A stretch of DNA of 64,000 nt from Desulfosediminicola ganghwensis (GTDB taxonomy: Bacteria > Desulfobacterota > Desulfobulbia > Desulfobulbales > Desulfocapsaceae), in the NCBI RefSeq assembly GCF_005116675.2, contig NZ_CP050699.1, forward strand, positions 5,017,001 to 5,081,000, read 5' to 3'. Below, in pieces: positions 45,040-56,032 of the stretch. The notes below the pieces were generated by a model. That model was given only the letters and a program-made list of their open reading frames with translations, ran no database searches and was not told the origin of the DNA. The position numbers were made by a program, and so were the translations under genes. Position 1 is the first letter of the stretch. Each line of letters opens with the position of its first letter.

Positions 45040-45579
45040 CTATTTTTTGAAGGGCATTCCCATCTTCTTCAGAAGGAAACAAGCTTCTTCGTCAGTATTT
45101 GCAGAGGTTACGATTGTGATGTTCAAGCCTTTGATCTTGTCGATCTTATCGTAATCAATCTCTGGGAAGATGATCTGCTCCTTAACACCCATGGAGAAGT
45201 TTCCTCTACCATCGAACGTCTTTGGAGAAAGTCCACGGAAGTCACGTACACGTGGCAAGGCGATGTTGACCAGCTTGGAGAAGAAATCTAACATCTTCTC
45301 ACCACGAAGGGTAACCCTACAACCAATCGGCATTCCCTCACGAAGCTTGAATGTCGCAATGGACTTCTTAGCCTTGGTTACAACTGCACGCTGACCAGCA
45401 ATTTTGGTCAACTCATCAGCCGCACCCTCAACGATTTTCGGGTTCTGTACAGCTTCACCCAATCCCATATTGAGAATGATCTTCTCAATCTTGGGAACCT
45501 GCATGGCATTTTTATAGCCAAATTCCTCTTTGAGAGCCGGAATGGCCTCATTTATATATAATTCTTTCAGCGCACCCAT
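45040..45579 (-). CDS. rplE: 50S ribosomal protein L5
   Basis: This 179-residue 5S rRNA and P-tRNA contact protein includes [57 protein letters not shown] and [29 protein letters not shown], all typical. It is 52 bp upstream of rpsN and 36 bp after rplX. Confidence 0.98.
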   Translation of the reverse strand: MGALKELYINEAIPALKEEFGYKNAMQVPKIEKIILNMGLGEAVQNPKIVEGAADELTKIAGQRAVVTKAKKSIATFKLREGMPIGCRVTLRGEKMLDFFSKLVNIALPRVRDFRGLSPKTFDGRGNFSMGVKEQIIFPEIDYDKIDKIKGLNITIVTSANTDEEACFLLKKMGMPFKK

Positions 45580-45614
45580 GTATATACTCCTAGCGTGTAA
45601 GCCTTATCGTTATA

Positions 45615-45947
45615 TTATTTGGACTCGATGGACTCGCCGCAGCTTTTGCAGTAACGAACCTTGGTGCCATCATCCAGTTCTTTCTTACCGATACGACCAG
45701 TCTTGGTGCACTCGGGACAGATAAGCTGGAGATTCGAAACATGGATCGGGGCCTCTTTCTCGACGATCTGGCCCTGCTGGCCCATCTCAGTCGGTTTGGT
45801 GTGGCGCTTGATCATGTTAATGCGTTCAACAACCGCCTTATTCTCAGCCGGCAGCACACGTAGGACTTTACCAACGCGGCCCTTATCTTTACCGGCGATC
45901 ACTTCAACCTGATCATCTTTTTTCAGGTATGTTCTACCCTGTCTCAT
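45615..45947 (-). CDS. rplX: 50S ribosomal protein L24
   Basis: This 110-residue assembly initiator protein has the KOW motif [22 protein letters not shown] near 11-32. The C-terminal part carries two Cys pairs ([11 protein letters not shown] ... YCKSCG), a zinc-ribbon-like tail found in some lineages. The start is ATG 45947; a TTG two codons earlier is in frame, but the ATG suits the AAAGG site. Confidence 0.96.
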   Translation of the reverse strand: MRQGRTYLKKDDQVEVIAGKDKGRVGKVLRVLPAENKAVVERINMIKRHTKPTEMGQQGQIVEKEAPIHVSNLQLICPECTKTGRIGKKELDDGTKVRYCKSCGESIESK

Positions 45948-46003
45948 TTTCAATACCTTTATTCAGTCAATGTATCTCAATGTCGAGAACGATTTGCAAT
46001 CGG

Positions 46004-46372
46004 TTAAAGTACTTCCGGGGCCAATGAAATAATTTTCATAAAACCCTGGTTTCTCAGCTCACGGGCAACCGGGCCGAAAATACGAGTACCGACCGGCTCA
46101 CCGGACCCTGAAAGAATGACTGCTGCGTTCTCGTCGAATTTAACCCAGGTTCCGTCCATGCGTTCCATCTCTTTGGCGGTACGAACGATAACGGCCTTCA
46201 TGACCTCACCCTTCTTAACCTTGGCGTGCGGAATAGCTTCCTTAACAGCAACCGTGATAACGTCACCAATTCCAGCATAGCGCCTTTTGGAGCCGCCAAG
46301 AACTTTGATACACATTACCTTCTTGGCACCGGAGTTATCGGCAACATTGAGTATTGTTTCTGTTTGAATCAT
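46004..46372 (-). CDS. rplN: 50S ribosomal protein L14
   Basis: This 122-residue protein at the subunit interface reads [58 protein letters not shown] and [13 protein letters not shown], all matching the family. It is the first gene of the spc group, 59 bp after rpsQ. Confidence 0.98.
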   Translation of the reverse strand: MIQTETILNVADNSGAKKVMCIKVLGGSKRRYAGIGDVITVAVKEAIPHAKVKKGEVMKAVIVRTAKEMERMDGTWVKFDENAAVILSGSGEPVGTRIFGPVARELRNQGFMKIISLAPEVL

Positions 46373-46431
46373 AATTTCACCTGATATCTTATCTGTAGCA
46401 GTTCAGGCGTTTTCCCCTGGGGAGAAAACGC

Positions 46432-46692
46432 TTATACAGCCTGCTGCAGTATGGTTTTAACACGCCACCGTTTTTTCTTACTCAGTGGACGACATTCCTC
46501 GATAAGAACAGTGTCACCAATGTTGCAACAGTTCTCAGGATCATCAGCCAGGTACTTGACGCTGGTTTTCACATATTTGCCATACAGTTTGTGACGAACC
46601 CTGCGCTCGACCCGGACGACAACACTCTTCTCCATTCTGTTGCTAACAACAGAACCGGTTCTTGTCTTTCTGGACTTTGTATTTTCACTCAT
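46432..46692 (-). CDS. rpsQ: 30S ribosomal protein S17
   Basis: This 86-residue OB-fold primary 16S-binding protein reads RKTRTGSVVSNRMEKSVVVRVERRVRHKLYGKYVKTSVKYLADDP and ends IEECRPLSKKKRWRV. It follows rpmC by 72 bp at the end of the S10 group. Confidence 0.98.
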   Translation of the reverse strand: MSENTKSRKTRTGSVVSNRMEKSVVVRVERRVRHKLYGKYVKTSVKYLADDPENCCNIGDTVLIEECRPLSKKKRWRVKTILQQAV

Positions 46693-46764
46693 AATTTAAT
46701 CAATTCGTGATGTAGTAGTGCGAGGATGTTACCATTTTTAAATTTATTTTGAGGAGCCACCTTA

Positions 46765-46953
46765 CTAAGCGGCTACCTCATTACGAACGGTCTGTATCCT
46801 AGCAATATCTTTTCTAATTTTTTTCAAACGCGAGGTATCTTCAAGAGGTCTGATTCTGTGCTGAAATGAAAGATTTCCAAGTTCTTCACACAATTCTTTC
46901 TCTTTCTTGATCAATTCTTCGTCGGACATTTTACGAATGTCTACTGCTTTCAT
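46765..46953 (-). CDS. rpmC: 50S ribosomal protein L29
   Basis: This 62-residue helical hairpin protein at the tunnel exit contributes to trigger factor and SRP docking. [11 protein letters not shown]-like start and [28 protein letters not shown] are conserved. Its ATG overlaps the stop of rplP (ATGA). Confidence 0.97.
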   Translation of the reverse strand: MKAVDIRKMSDEELIKKEKELCEELGNLSFQHRIRPLEDTSRLKKIRKDIARIQTVRNEVAA

Positions 46954-47366
46954 AAAGTGGTCCTCCTGGTGATCACTTTTGTTGGGAACGGCAATTTGTT
47001 GCCGGCCAGCGTAAGTGCCTTCACGGCAAGTGTCTCATCTACACCAGCAACCTCGTAGAGGATCTTGCCAGGTTTAATTGGTGCTACCCAGTACTCTGGA
47101 CTACCTTTACCTTTACCCATGCGAGTTTCCGCTGGCTTCTTGGTGATCGGCTTGTCCGGGAATACACGGATCCAAACTTTACCACCACGCTTCATAGTTC
47201 TGTTGATGGTAATACGTGCAGCTTCAATCTGCTGGGCGGTCATTTTGCCACAGCCTAAAGCTTTCAAGGCGAATTCACCGAAAGAGATGGAAGATCCGCG
47301 GTATGCGGTACCTCTCATTCTTCCTTTGAAGACCTTTCTATGCTTAACCTTTCTTGGACTTAACAT
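46950..47366 (-). CDS. rplP: 50S ribosomal protein L16
   Basis: This 138-residue protein organises the A-tRNA site. The start is set at the second of two adjacent ATGs (47366), with GGAG six bases before it, giving the usual [19 protein letters not shown]. The signatures [47 protein letters not shown] are intact. It is coupled to rpmC. Confidence 0.97.
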   Translation of the reverse strand: MLSPRKVKHRKVFKGRMRGTAYRGSSISFGEFALKALGCGKMTAQQIEAARITINRTMKRGGKVWIRVFPDKPITKKPAETRMGKGKGSPEYWVAPIKPGKILYEVAGVDETLAVKALTLAGNKLPFPTKVITRRTTL

Positions 47367-47417
47367 CATTTACTCCAGATAAAAATTTGGATGTGTGCTC
47401 TGATTGCTGATCCTGGC

Positions 47418-48065
47418 TTATGCAGCCGGTGCTTCTTTATCGCTCAGAACTTCGCCTTTAAATATCCAGACTTTTACACCGATAATACCATAAGTGGTAT
47501 TTGCTTCGGCAAGAGCGTAGTCAACATCCGCACGCAGTGTGTGCAGAGGTACACGGCCCTCACGAACCCATTCGCATCTGGACATCTCAGCACCACCGAG
47601 ACGACCGGAACAAGAGATCTTGATTCCCTGTACGCCAAAACGAAGTGCGGAGTTAACAGCTTTTTTCATGGCGCGTCTGAAAGCAACACGTCGCTCAAGC
47701 TGTGAAGCTATGGATTCTGCAACAAGCTGAGCATCAGCTTCAGGACGACGAACTTCCTGAATATCCAGAGTCACTTTGCGACTTACGAGTTTTTCGAGAT
47801 CTTTTTTCAGGATCTCAATCTCGGAGCCTTTCTTTCCAATTACGATACCCGGTCTTGCGGTAAAGAGCTTGGCGCGAACTTTCTCGCCGGTACGCTCGAT
47901 AACGACTTTAGCAAGACCTGCATGCTTAAGACGTTTTTTCAGGAACTTTTTAATTTTCTGGTCTTCGAGCAGATAAGACGAATACTCTTTATCTGCGTAC
48001 CAGATTGAGTCCCAGGTCCGGGTAATGTTCAGTCTGAGTCCTAGTGGATTTACCTTCTGGCCCAA
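47418..48065 (-). CDS. rpsC: 30S ribosomal protein S3
   Basis: This 215-residue protein is at the mRNA entry site. The start is TTG 48065, five bases after GGAGG, giving [13 protein letters not shown]; a second TTG four codons earlier would make an atypical N-terminus, and an in-frame TAG bars anything longer. The KH domain ([22 protein letters not shown] near 65-85) and the C-terminal [26 protein letters not shown] are complete. Confidence 0.97.
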   Translation of the reverse strand: MGQKVNPLGLRLNITRTWDSIWYADKEYSSYLLEDQKIKKFLKKRLKHAGLAKVVIERTGEKVRAKLFTARPGIVIGKKGSEIEILKKDLEKLVSRKVTLDIQEVRRPEADAQLVAESIASQLERRVAFRRAMKKAVNSALRFGVQGIKISCSGRLGGAEMSRCEWVREGRVPLHTLRADVDYALAEANTTYGIIGVKVWIFKGEVLSDKEAPAA

Positions 48066-48096
48066 AACAACCTCCAAAGAGTGCTTAGTCTAAAAT

Positions 48097-48432
48097 TTAT
48101 TCATTCTCATCAAGAATGACAGTGATATGACTGGTTCTCTTGATGATACCGGTTGCCCGTCCCATTGCCCGCGGACGAATCCTTTTCAGTGATGGGCCAC
48201 CGTCGATCATTATCGTCTTAACATACAGATTATCAACGTCGGCCTGATCGTCCTGAGTTGCGTTCGCTACTGCAGACTCGATTACCTTACGCAGAATACC
48301 CGCTCCCTTCTTAGGCATGAAGCGAAGGGTGGTTATGGCTTGATCTACGTTCATGCCTCTAACCACATCTGCTACCAATCGTGCCTTCTGTGGGGATATT
48401 CTAATATATTTCCCTACGGCTCGTGCTTCCAT
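48097..48432 (-). CDS. rplV: 50S ribosomal protein L22
   Basis: This 111-residue protein lines the exit tunnel with its beta hairpin (GPSLKRIRPRAMGRATGIIKRTSHI); the macrolide-relevant loop is of normal length. The start is ATG 48432, with GGGAG upstream. It is placed between rpsS and rpsC. Confidence 0.97.
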   Translation of the reverse strand: MEARAVGKYIRISPQKARLVADVVRGMNVDQAITTLRFMPKKGAGILRKVIESAVANATQDDQADVDNLYVKTIMIDGGPSLKRIRPRAMGRATGIIKRTSHITVILDENE

Positions 48433-48479
48433 AGTATGTACTCCCAATGAGTCGTACCAGAAACTGTGATGTTTCTATA

Positions 48480-48755
48480 TTATTTTTTACCTTTCTTGTC
48501 TGAAGCGTGTCCATAATAGGTTCTGGTCGGTGAAAACTCACCGAGTTTGTGACCTACCATGTTCTCAGAGACAAAAACTGGTATGAATTTTTTTCCATTG
48601 TGTACTGCAAAGGTCAGTCCAACCATCTCAGGACTAATGTCCGAGCGACGAGACCAGGTTTTGATAACTTTGCGAGAACCAGACTCTAAAGTCTGCTGGA
48701 CTTTCCTCATCAGGTGATCGTCAATGAATGGACCCTTCTTAATTGAACGGGACAT
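48480..48755 (-). CDS. rpsS: 30S ribosomal protein S19
   Basis: This 91-residue head protein reads [19 protein letters not shown] at the start and [53 protein letters not shown] after it; the family match is end to end. It lies 17 bp after rplB. Confidence 0.98.
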   Translation of the reverse strand: MSRSIKKGPFIDDHLMRKVQQTLESGSRKVIKTWSRRSDISPEMVGLTFAVHNGKKFIPVFVSENMVGHKLGEFSPTRTYYGHASDKKGKK

Positions 48756-48772
48756 ACGTTACTCCTTGATTA

Positions 48773-49594
48773 TTATGATCTCTTCTTGACAATATACTTG
48801 TCTGAAGCCTTCTTCTTCCGGGTCTTGTATCCTTTTGTCGGATAACCCCAAGGAGTACAAGGATGACGTCCACCGGAACTCTTACCTTCACCACCACCCA
48901 TTGGATGATCAACAGGGTTCATGGCAACACCACGAACGTGTGGTCTATTGCCCTTCCATCTGTTACGACCGGCTTTACCGAGCTTGGCGCTGCCGTGCTC
49001 GCTGTTGCCTACAGAACCGATACAGGCGCGACAATTCTTGTGGAATTTTCGAACCTCACCGGAAGGCAGACGTACCAGTACGTATTCACCTTCTTTAGCC
49101 ATGAGCTGAGCTGAAGCACCAGCTGAACGCACGAGCTGTGCGCCTTTACCGATCTTCATCTCAAGGTTGTGAATAACAGTACCAAGCGGGATATTATTCA
49201 TCGGCAGGCAGTTGCCGGGCTGGATATCAACGTTATCCCCTGCAACTATTACATCGCCTACAGCAACTCCGTTTGGAGATAAAATGTAACGCTTTTCACC
49301 ATCCACGTAGCTGAGCAGTGCGATATTAGCAGATCTGTTCGGATCATATTCAATCGCTACCACTTTAGCGTCGATTTCAGTTTTGTCACGCTTGAAATCA
49401 ATTATACGATATTTACGTTTGTGTCCACCGCCAATGTGGCGTGAGGTAATACGTCCGTAATTGTTTCTTCCGCCGGTCTTTGACAGGCTTGTCACCAGAC
49501 TCTTTTCCGGGCGTTTGCTGGACAGGTCAGGATTCTTAATTGATACCTGGTGTCGCTTACCGGCTGATGTTGGTTTATATGTCTTAATAGCCAT
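48773..49594 (-). CDS. rplB: 50S ribosomal protein L2
   Basis: This 273-residue protein is near the peptidyl-transferase centre and subunit joining. [44 protein letters not shown] and the C-terminal [29 protein letters not shown], which contains the conserved His needed for activity, are present. It is in the S10 operon between rplW and rpsS. Confidence 0.98.
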   Translation of the reverse strand: MAIKTYKPTSAGKRHQVSIKNPDLSSKRPEKSLVTSLSKTGGRNNYGRITSRHIGGGHKRKYRIIDFKRDKTEIDAKVVAIEYDPNRSANIALLSYVDGEKRYILSPNGVAVGDVIVAGDNVDIQPGNCLPMNNIPLGTVIHNLEMKIGKGAQLVRSAGASAQLMAKEGEYVLVRLPSGEVRKFHKNCRACIGSVGNSEHGSAKLGKAGRNRWKGNRPHVRGVAMNPVDHPMGGGEGKSSGGRHPCTPWGYPTKGYKTRKKKASDKYIVKKRS

Positions 49595-49677
49595 GGTTTC
49601 CCAATCGCTCCATCATGATAAAATTAGATAGAATCATTCAATATGAGAGAGTTTACAGCACGTTGATCATTTGCTGA

Positions 49678-49965
49678 TTACAGTTCGTCAGCAAAGTTAA
49701 TCTCACCTTCAGCGAGGGTAACGTACGCTTTTTTCCAGTCATTGGTCATTCCAATTTTCTGGCCAACCCTCTTCTGCTTTCCGTGCATGTTAGCAGTTCT
49801 CACGTCCTTAACTTTAACGTTGAACATGGTCTCAACTGCTTTTTTGATTTCTATCTTGTTCGCCTTGGGATGTACCTTAAAGACGACCTTGCCGCCTTCT
49901 TCCTGTAACAAGGCGGCCTTCTCTGTGAGGCAGGGCCCCTTTAAAACGCCGTAGATATTTTTCAT
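49678..49965 (-). CDS. rplW: 50S ribosomal protein L23
   Basis: This 95-residue tunnel-exit protein is the main docking site for trigger factor and SRP. VLKGPCLTEKAALLQEEGGKVVFKVHPKANKIEIKKAVETMFNVKVKDVRTANMHGK is typical. Its ATG overlaps the rplD stop (ATGA). Confidence 0.98.
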   Translation of the reverse strand: MKNIYGVLKGPCLTEKAALLQEEGGKVVFKVHPKANKIEIKKAVETMFNVKVKDVRTANMHGKQKRVGQKIGMTNDWKKAYVTLAEGEINFADEL

Positions 49966-50585
49966 GCCATCAACCTCTTCTCAAGGCTTTCTATTACAGG
50001 TTTTACAAGGACCAGTTTTTTGTGCAGCAGCACATCGTATACATTGAGTCCTTCCGAAGGCATAACCTTAAAGCCATTTACATTTCTGGATGAAAGCTTC
50101 AGGTTATCGTTGTCTCCGTCGATTACGATCAGACCGTTCTCGATCTCAAGCGCCTTCATCACGCCCATGAAATCTTTGGTCTTGATATCTTCCATAGCGA
50201 AGTCTTCGAGCACAACCACGTTGTTTTCCTGAAGACGAGCGCTCATGGCCATCGCCAGTGCCTGCTTTTTAACTTTCTTGTTCAGCTTGAAACTGTAATC
50301 ACGTGGCTTGGGACCGAAAGTTACACCACCACCTCTCCAAATAGGAGAAGTACGGCTACCGGCGCGTGCGCGTCCAGTGCCTTTCTGACGCCATGGCTTG
50401 GCTCCACCACCGCTTACTTCAACGCGGGTTTTGGTACAGGCATTACCTGCACGACGGGCAGCGCGCTGCATCCGAACTACATCGTGGAGGATATACTCCT
50501 TCACCTCAAGATTGAAAACGTCATCGTTCAGTTCTACCTGACCGACGTTCTCATTCTTGGTGTTAACTACGTTTATAGTTGACAT
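49962..50585 (-). CDS. rplD: 50S ribosomal protein L4
   Basis: This 207-residue protein reaches the tunnel constriction and, in E. coli, represses the S10 operon. The extended loop ARRAGNACTKTRVEVSGGGAKPWRQKGTGRARAGSRTSPIWRGGGVTFGPKPRDY is intact. It lies between rplC and rplW and is coupled to rplW. Confidence 0.98.
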   Translation of the reverse strand: MSTINVVNTKNENVGQVELNDDVFNLEVKEYILHDVVRMQRAARRAGNACTKTRVEVSGGGAKPWRQKGTGRARAGSRTSPIWRGGGVTFGPKPRDYSFKLNKKVKKQALAMAMSARLQENNVVVLEDFAMEDIKTKDFMGVMKALEIENGLIVIDGDNDNLKLSSRNVNGFKVMPSEGLNVYDVLLHKKLVLVKPVIESLEKRLMA

Positions 50586-50622
50586 TATTATCTCCTCGAA
50601 CCTGATCTCGTTCCGACATCAA

Positions 50623-51252
50623 TTATTTGGAAAAAATTTTCAAAAGGCCATTTTTGGCCCCAGGAACAGGTCCCTTAAGCAGAACAACATTCTCATCTGC
50701 ACGAACATCCATAACAATAACGTTCTTTTTCAGAACGGTATCATTACCCATTCTACCGGGCATCTTCTTTCCCTTCATAACGCGACTCGGCCAGGCTGAG
50801 CAACCGATTGAACCTGGTGCTCTATGGAACATGGAGCCATGTGTTGAGCAACCACCTTTAAAGCCGTAGCGCTTGACAACACCCTGGAAACCGCGACCTT
50901 TGCTGGTTCCCTGAACGTCAACAACATCACCAACCTTGAAAAGCTCCTCAATGCTGACCTCCTGACCCACCTCGTAAGAAGCGTCCGCAGCTACTCTGAA
51001 CTCGCGGATGTGGTAGAAGCCATCTGAGTCAGATTTTTTCAAGTGGCCTGCAGTTGGTTTGTTAACCCTTTGCGCTTTCTGCTGGTCGAAACCAACCTGA
51101 ATTGCGCTGTACCCGTCATTCTCTACAGTTTTAATCTGGAGAATCTTGCAAGGTCCTGCTTCTACAACTGTAACTGGTACTGCCTGCCCCAGTTCGGTGT
51201 AGATGCGGGTCATTCCAACCTTTTTTCCTAAAATACCCATTGTCTTTGGCAT
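50623..51252 (-). CDS. rplC: 50S ribosomal protein L3
   Basis: This 209-residue protein is near the peptidyl-transferase centre. MGILGKKVGMTRIYTELGQAVPVTVVEAGPC starts it; the loop GVVKRYGFKGGCSTHGSMFHRAPGSIGCSAWPSRVMKGKKMPGRMGN, with the Gln/Met-containing finger, is conserved. It follows rpsJ by 45 bp. Confidence 0.98.
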   Translation of the reverse strand: MPKTMGILGKKVGMTRIYTELGQAVPVTVVEAGPCKILQIKTVENDGYSAIQVGFDQQKAQRVNKPTAGHLKKSDSDGFYHIREFRVAADASYEVGQEVSIEELFKVGDVVDVQGTSKGRGFQGVVKRYGFKGGCSTHGSMFHRAPGSIGCSAWPSRVMKGKKMPGRMGNDTVLKKNVIVMDVRADENVVLLKGPVPGAKNGLLKIFSK

Positions 51253-51297
51253 AATTGCACCCGATGCTTCAATTTACTTTGCAATATCGCCTGCCGG

Positions 51298-51612
51298 TTA
51301 AGGCAGCTTAATTTCAACATCGACGCCAGCGGAGAGCTCGAGTTTCATCAGCAGATCAATAGTCTGCTGGGTAGGCTCAAGGATATCCAGTAAACGACGA
51401 TGGGTTCTCATTTCAAACTGTTCTCTGGACTTTTTGTCTACATGCGGTGAACGGAGAACGCAGAACTTGTTCACAGTAGTCGGCAGAGGAATCGGACCCG
51501 CCACAGCAGAGCCGGTCCTTCTTGCTGTCTCTACAATCTCAGAAGTAGACTGGTCGAGCAGTTTATGATCGTAAGCTTTCAAACGAATACGAATTTTTTC
51601 TGTAGGTATCAT
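51298..51612 (-). CDS. rpsJ: 30S ribosomal protein S10
   Basis: This 104-residue head protein also acts with NusB in antitermination. [40 protein letters not shown] and [23 protein letters not shown] are conserved. It follows tuf by only 9 bp, so the S10 operon has no own promoter gap here and str and S10 are joined. Confidence 0.98.
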   Translation of the reverse strand: MIPTEKIRIRLKAYDHKLLDQSTSEIVETARRTGSAVAGPIPLPTTVNKFCVLRSPHVDKKSREQFEMRTHRRLLDILEPTQQTIDLLMKLELSAGVDVEIKLP

Positions 51613-51621
51613 CGTACACCT

Positions 51622-52812
51622 TTATTTAATAATTTTGCTTACTACGCCGGCACCAACAGTTCTACCACCCTCACGGATAGCAAAACGAAGTCCCTCATCC
51701 ATAGCGATAGGAGTGATCAGCTCGGCAGTAATAGAAACATTGTCTCCGGGCATGACCATCTCGGTTCCCTCCGGAAGAGTTACTACTCCTGTAACGTCAG
51801 TTGTTCTGAAATAGAACTGCGGACGATACCCGTTAAAGAATGGAGTATGACGGCCTCCCTCGTCTTTTCCGAGGATGTAGCTTTCTGCTTCAAACTGGGT
51901 GTGCGGAGTAATTGAACCTGGCTTGGCAAGAACCTGACCACGCTCGATATCTTCGCGCTTAACACCGCGCAGCAGAGCACCGATGTTATCACCAGCCTGA
52001 CCTTCGTCGAGAAGTTTTCTGAACATCTCAACACCGGTACAGGTTGTTTTCTGGGTTTCTTTGATACCGACGATCTCGATTTCTTCACCAACCCTGATGA
52101 TACCACGCTCAACACGACCGGTTGCAACGGTACCACGACCGGAGATGGAGAAAACGTCCTCAATCGGCATCAGGAATGCCTGATCAACGTCTCGTACAGG
52201 CTCTGGGATATACGCATCTACCTGCTCCATGAGCTCCCAGATACATGCTGCTTTCTCAGGATCTTCAGGATTCTCGAGTGCAAGCAGAGCTGAACCCTGT
52301 ACAAACGGAATATCATCGCCCGGGAACTCGTATTTATCAAGCAGTTCACGAAGTTCCATCTCAACCAGCTCAATCAGTTCCTCATCATCGACCATGTCGC
52401 ATTTATTAAGGAACACAACGATTGCGGGTACACCAACCTGACGTGCAAGCAGGATATGCTCGCGGGTCTGAGGCATAGCACCATCGGTTGCAGCAACAAC
52501 CAGAATTGCACCGTCCATCTGTGCTGCACCAGTGATCATGTTCTTGATGTAGTCGGCATGGCCTGGACAATCCACGTGAGCATAGTGACGATTCTCAGTT
52601 TCGTACTCTACGTGGGCAGTGGCAATAGTGATTCCACGCTCTTTTTCTTCAGGCGCTTTATCAATATCACTGAAATCAGTGAACTTAGCCTGGCCTTTGG
52701 TTGCCAGTACACGAGTAATCGCGGCTGTCAATGTGGTCTTACCGTGATCAATGTGGCCAACAGTGCCGACATTGACATGCGGTTTAGTCCTTTCGAATTT
52801 TTCCTTAGCCAT
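51622..52812 (-). CDS. tuf: Elongation factor Tu
   Basis: This 396-residue GTPase carries aminoacyl-tRNA to the ribosome. G motifs: GHIDHGKT (P loop), DCPGHADY and NKCDMVDD, plus effector [13 protein letters not shown]. Domain 2 contains [33 protein letters not shown] and the end [11 protein letters not shown] is standard. Only this one copy is in the window. Its exchange factor tsf is at 33617. Confidence 0.99.
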   Translation of the reverse strand: MAKEKFERTKPHVNVGTVGHIDHGKTTLTAAITRVLATKGQAKFTDFSDIDKAPEEKERGITIATAHVEYETENRHYAHVDCPGHADYIKNMITGAAQMDGAILVVAATDGAMPQTREHILLARQVGVPAIVVFLNKCDMVDDEELIELVEMELRELLDKYEFPGDDIPFVQGSALLALENPEDPEKAACIWELMEQVDAYIPEPVRDVDQAFLMPIEDVFSISGRGTVATGRVERGIIRVGEEIEIVGIKETQKTTCTGVEMFRKLLDEGQAGDNIGALLRGVKREDIERGQVLAKPGSITPHTQFEAESYILGKDEGGRHTPFFNGYRPQFYFRTTDVTGVVTLPEGTEMVMPGDNVSITAELITPIAMDEGLRFAIREGGRTVGAGVVSKIIK

Positions 52813-52836
52813 AGTAATACCCCAATTTACTTGGAC

Positions 52837-54915
52837 TTAGATCCCTCTGATTTTTTTAATAATTGCCTCTGCCTTGGCAGCGGGTACTATATTATATTCC
52901 AGGAATTGCATTGTGAAATTTGCCCTTCCCTGTGTTGCCGACCTCAGTGATGTCGAATATCCGAACATTTCGGCCAACGGTACATGGGCCTTAACGTTCT
53001 GCAGATCACCTTCAGCCTCTACACCGACAATCTTGCCGCGCTTACTGTTTAAATCAGCAATCACGTCACCGATGTAATCTTCCGGGGTCAAAACAATCAA
53101 ATCCATAACCGGCTCTAACAGTGCCGGCTCAGCCTCCGCGGTTGCCCTGCGAATCGCCATGGAAGATGCTACCCCAAATGCCATATCCGAAGATTCGTCT
53201 TCATGATATGACCCGCCGCATAATCGTACTTTTATATCTGTAAGCGGGTAACCAATCAGTGGGCCGGAGTCAAGACTATCGCCAACTCCCTTTTCAATAG
53301 CTCCCAAAAATTCGGTCGGGATCTGTTCTTCGTCAACGGCGGACTCAAACACAAACCCTTCACCCTGGGCCAGCGGTTCAACTTCGAGAACCACATGACC
53401 ATACATACCTTTAGCACCAGTCTGTTGGTCAAACTTGCCTTCGGCCTGGCACGCCTTGGTAATGGTCTCCTTATAGGCAACCTGTGGTGTACCGACCTTT
53501 GCACCGACTTTGAACTCATGAAGCAGTCGGTGAACAATTATTTCCAGGTGAAGTTCCCCCATACCGGAAATAATTGTCTGACCCGTGTCACTATCTGTTG
53601 AGATAGTAAATGACGGATCTTCAAGGGCGATTCTTCGGAGAGACTCAGCCAGTTTTTTCTCTTCCGCCTTAGTGCTTGGTTCAATGGCAACCCCAATCAC
53701 CGGATCCGGGAAATCCATGCTCTCAAGCATGATGTAATCCCCCTTCTCACAAAGCGTATCACCGGTGGTTGTGAACTTCAAACCAACAATGGCGCAGATA
53801 TCACCAGCTACGACCTCTCGTACCTCTTCGCGTTTGTTTGCGTGCATCTTGAGAATCTTGCTGACCTTCTCCTGCTTTTTCTTAGCCGGATTGAAGACCT
53901 TATCCCCCACAGCCAGTTTACCGGAGTAAATTCTGACAAAGGCGAGATTCTCAACAAACGCATCGCTCATCAGCTTGAATACCAACCCGGCGAAAGCTTC
54001 ATTGGGGTCGGTTTTCCTGGTGACCTCTTCCCCGTCCTTATCTATTCCGTCAATAGCCGGAACATCAAGAGGTGAAGGAAGATAGTCGACCACTGCATCG
54101 AGCAGAGGCTGGACACCTTTATTCTTAAACGCACTCCCACACAACACTGGTACGAGATCCAAACCCAATGTTGCCTTTCTGAGAGCGTTATAGATCTCAG
54201 TCGCAGATACTTTCGTATCACTCAAGTATTTTTCCATGACATCCTCATCGAAGTCGGCCAACTTCTCGAGGAGTGCCATACGTGCGGCCGTGAAATCATT
54301 AGTGTATTCGGCAGGAATATCTTTCTCTACAACTTCCTGACCAAGAGTGTGCTCTGTAAAGGAGAGCATCTTCTCTTTAACGAGGTCTATCACCCCTTCA
54401 AACTCGGCTTCAGCGCCGACGGGGATCTGGATTGGAACCGCGTTGGCTCCAAGCCTGCCCTCTATCATCGAAACACAACGTTCGAAATTAGCCCCGACGC
54501 GGTCCATCTTGTTAACGAACGCTATTCTCGGGATATGGTACTTGTTGGCCTGCCGCCATACAGTCTCTGACTGCGGTTCGACACCGCCTACGGCACAAAA
54601 TACTGCGATCGCACCGTCAAGCACCCGCAGGGAACGTTCGACCTCAACTGTGAAGTCTACGTGACCCGGCGTATCGATGATGTTAATTTTTTTATCATGC
54701 CAGTAACAGGTCGTTGCTGCCGAGGTAATGGTAATACCTCTTTCCTGTTCCTGCTCCATCCAGTCCATAACGGCTGTGCCTTCATGAACTTCGCCTAACT
54801 TATGCGAACGACCTGTGTAATAGAGTATGCGCTCTGTGGTCGTTGTCTTACCAGCATCGATGTGCGCCATGATGCCGATATTACGGACGTCTGTCAGCTC
54901 AACCTGGGTTGCCAT
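52837..54915 (-). CDS. fusA: Elongation factor G
   Basis: This 692-residue GTPase drives translocation and, with RRF, recycling. The P loop [19 protein letters not shown], switch 1 [24 protein letters not shown] and [10 protein letters not shown] are present; domains II-V follow, with domain IV around [23 protein letters not shown]. The length matches the main bacterial EF-G. It is placed in the str operon between rpsG and tuf. Confidence 0.99.
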   Translation of the reverse strand: MATQVELTDVRNIGIMAHIDAGKTTTTERILYYTGRSHKLGEVHEGTAVMDWMEQEQERGITITSAATTCYWHDKKINIIDTPGHVDFTVEVERSLRVLDGAIAVFCAVGGVEPQSETVWRQANKYHIPRIAFVNKMDRVGANFERCVSMIEGRLGANAVPIQIPVGAEAEFEGVIDLVKEKMLSFTEHTLGQEVVEKDIPAEYTNDFTAARMALLEKLADFDEDVMEKYLSDTKVSATEIYNALRKATLGLDLVPVLCGSAFKNKGVQPLLDAVVDYLPSPLDVPAIDGIDKDGEEVTRKTDPNEAFAGLVFKLMSDAFVENLAFVRIYSGKLAVGDKVFNPAKKKQEKVSKILKMHANKREEVREVVAGDICAIVGLKFTTTGDTLCEKGDYIMLESMDFPDPVIGVAIEPSTKAEEKKLAESLRRIALEDPSFTISTDSDTGQTIISGMGELHLEIIVHRLLHEFKVGAKVGTPQVAYKETITKACQAEGKFDQQTGAKGMYGHVVLEVEPLAQGEGFVFESAVDEEQIPTEFLGAIEKGVGDSLDSGPLIGYPLTDIKVRLCGGSYHEDESSDMAFGVASSMAIRRATAEAEPALLEPVMDLIVLTPEDYIGDVIADLNSKRGKIVGVEAEGDLQNVKAHVPLAEMFGYSTSLRSATQGRANFTMQFLEYNIVPAAKAEAIIKKIRGI

Positions 54916-54990
54916 CGCCCTCCCTCAAATAAAGAAATTAAGTAAGTGCTGATGCCAACCCATAGCATCGCTCGATGTCGTCTATCTGCC

Positions 54991-55464
54991 CTACCAGCGG
55001 TAGTGGGCAAAAGCCTTGTTGGCTTCAGCCATACGATGCGTATCGTCACGCTTTTTAACAGCCGCGCCACGATTATTGTATGCATCGATGAACTCTGCAG
55101 CAAGCTTCTCAGACATAGACTTGCCTGAGCGAGACTTTGCGAAGCCGATAATCCAGCGGATTGCCAATGCGTTTCTACGGGTCTGGCGAACTTCCATCGG
55201 CACCTGGTAGGTAGCACCACCAACACGGCGGGACTTAACTTCTACCTTAGGCCGAACGTTCTCCATTGCTCCTTCGAAGACGTTGATAGCATCATCATCC
55301 TGCACTCTACTGTCAACGAGATCCATCGCATCGTAAAAGATACGCATTGCGAGGCTCTTCTTACCACGCTCCATCAGACCGTTGGTAAACTTACTCACCA
55401 GCACGCTGTTGAAACGAGGATCAGTGTCGATCGGACGCCGACTAATTACTTTTCTACGAGACAT
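54991..55464 (-). CDS. rpsG: 30S ribosomal protein S7
   Basis: This 157-residue primary head-assembly protein represses the str operon in E. coli. [62 protein letters not shown] and the end [15 protein letters not shown] are conserved. It is 32 bp after rpsL and 75 bp before fusA. Confidence 0.98.
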   Translation of the reverse strand: MSRRKVISRRPIDTDPRFNSVLVSKFTNGLMERGKKSLAMRIFYDAMDLVDSRVQDDDAINVFEGAMENVRPKVEVKSRRVGGATYQVPMEVRQTRRNALAIRWIIGFAKSRSGKSMSEKLAAEFIDAYNNRGAAVKKRDDTHRMAEANKAFAHYRW

Positions 55465-55496
55465 ATTAATTTTTCTCCATCAGGCCCCGCCCCCCA

Positions 55497-55868
55497 CTAG
55501 GAAGGACGCTTGGCTCCATACTTTGAACGACCCTGACGCCTATCGGAAACACCAAGGGAGTCGAGGGTACCACGTACGATGTGATAGCGAACACCAGGAA
55601 GATCTTTTACTCTACCGCCACGGATCAACACAACCGAGTGCTCCTGCAGATTGTGTCCGATACCCGGAATGTAGGATGTTACTTCAATACCGTTTGTAAG
55701 TCTTACCCTGGCAACTTTACGAAGCGCTGAGTTTGGCTTTTTCGGTGTAGTAGTGTAAACCCTTACACATACACCCCTTTTCTGCGGAGAACCTTTCAAG
55801 GCGGGAGTGTTTGTCTTCTTGACAATCTTCTTTCTGCCACGCCTAACGAGTTGGTTAATAGTTGGCAT
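55497..55868 (-). CDS. rpsL: 30S ribosomal protein S12
   Basis: This 123-residue decoding-centre protein reads [59 protein letters not shown]; the two lysines linked to streptomycin response (in TPKKPN and in GVRYHIVRG region neighbours) have the wild-type context. It is the first gene of the str group, behind the promoter at 55965-55993. Confidence 0.98.
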   Translation of the reverse strand: MPTINQLVRRGRKKIVKKTNTPALKGSPQKRGVCVRVYTTTPKKPNSALRKVARVRLTNGIEVTSYIPGIGHNLQEHSVVLIRGGRVKDLPGVRYHIVRGTLDSLGVSDRRQGRSKYGAKRPS

Positions 55869-55964
55869 TGCGTCTACTGCTCCTGTTTGAATAACAGTTA
55901 ATATATAATTTCTGACAAACCAGTTACGGATCTCGCCACTAAAAATTTTGCACGAAAGAGATGA

Positions 55965-55993
55965 TATTTACCCTAACGCCATTGGAGTGTCAA
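55965..55993 (-). promoter_or_regulatory. Promoter in the rpoC-rpsL gap
   Basis: On the minus strand TTGACA (55993-55988) and TAAATA (55970-55965) are separated by 17 bp. This near-consensus sigma70-type promoter lies about 97 bp before the rpsL start, so the str/S10/spc/alpha chain can be transcribed independently of rpoBC. Confidence 0.75.
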
Positions 55994-56032
55994 GACCAAA
56001 TAGTACTTCAACCTAAATTTAACATGCTTTAG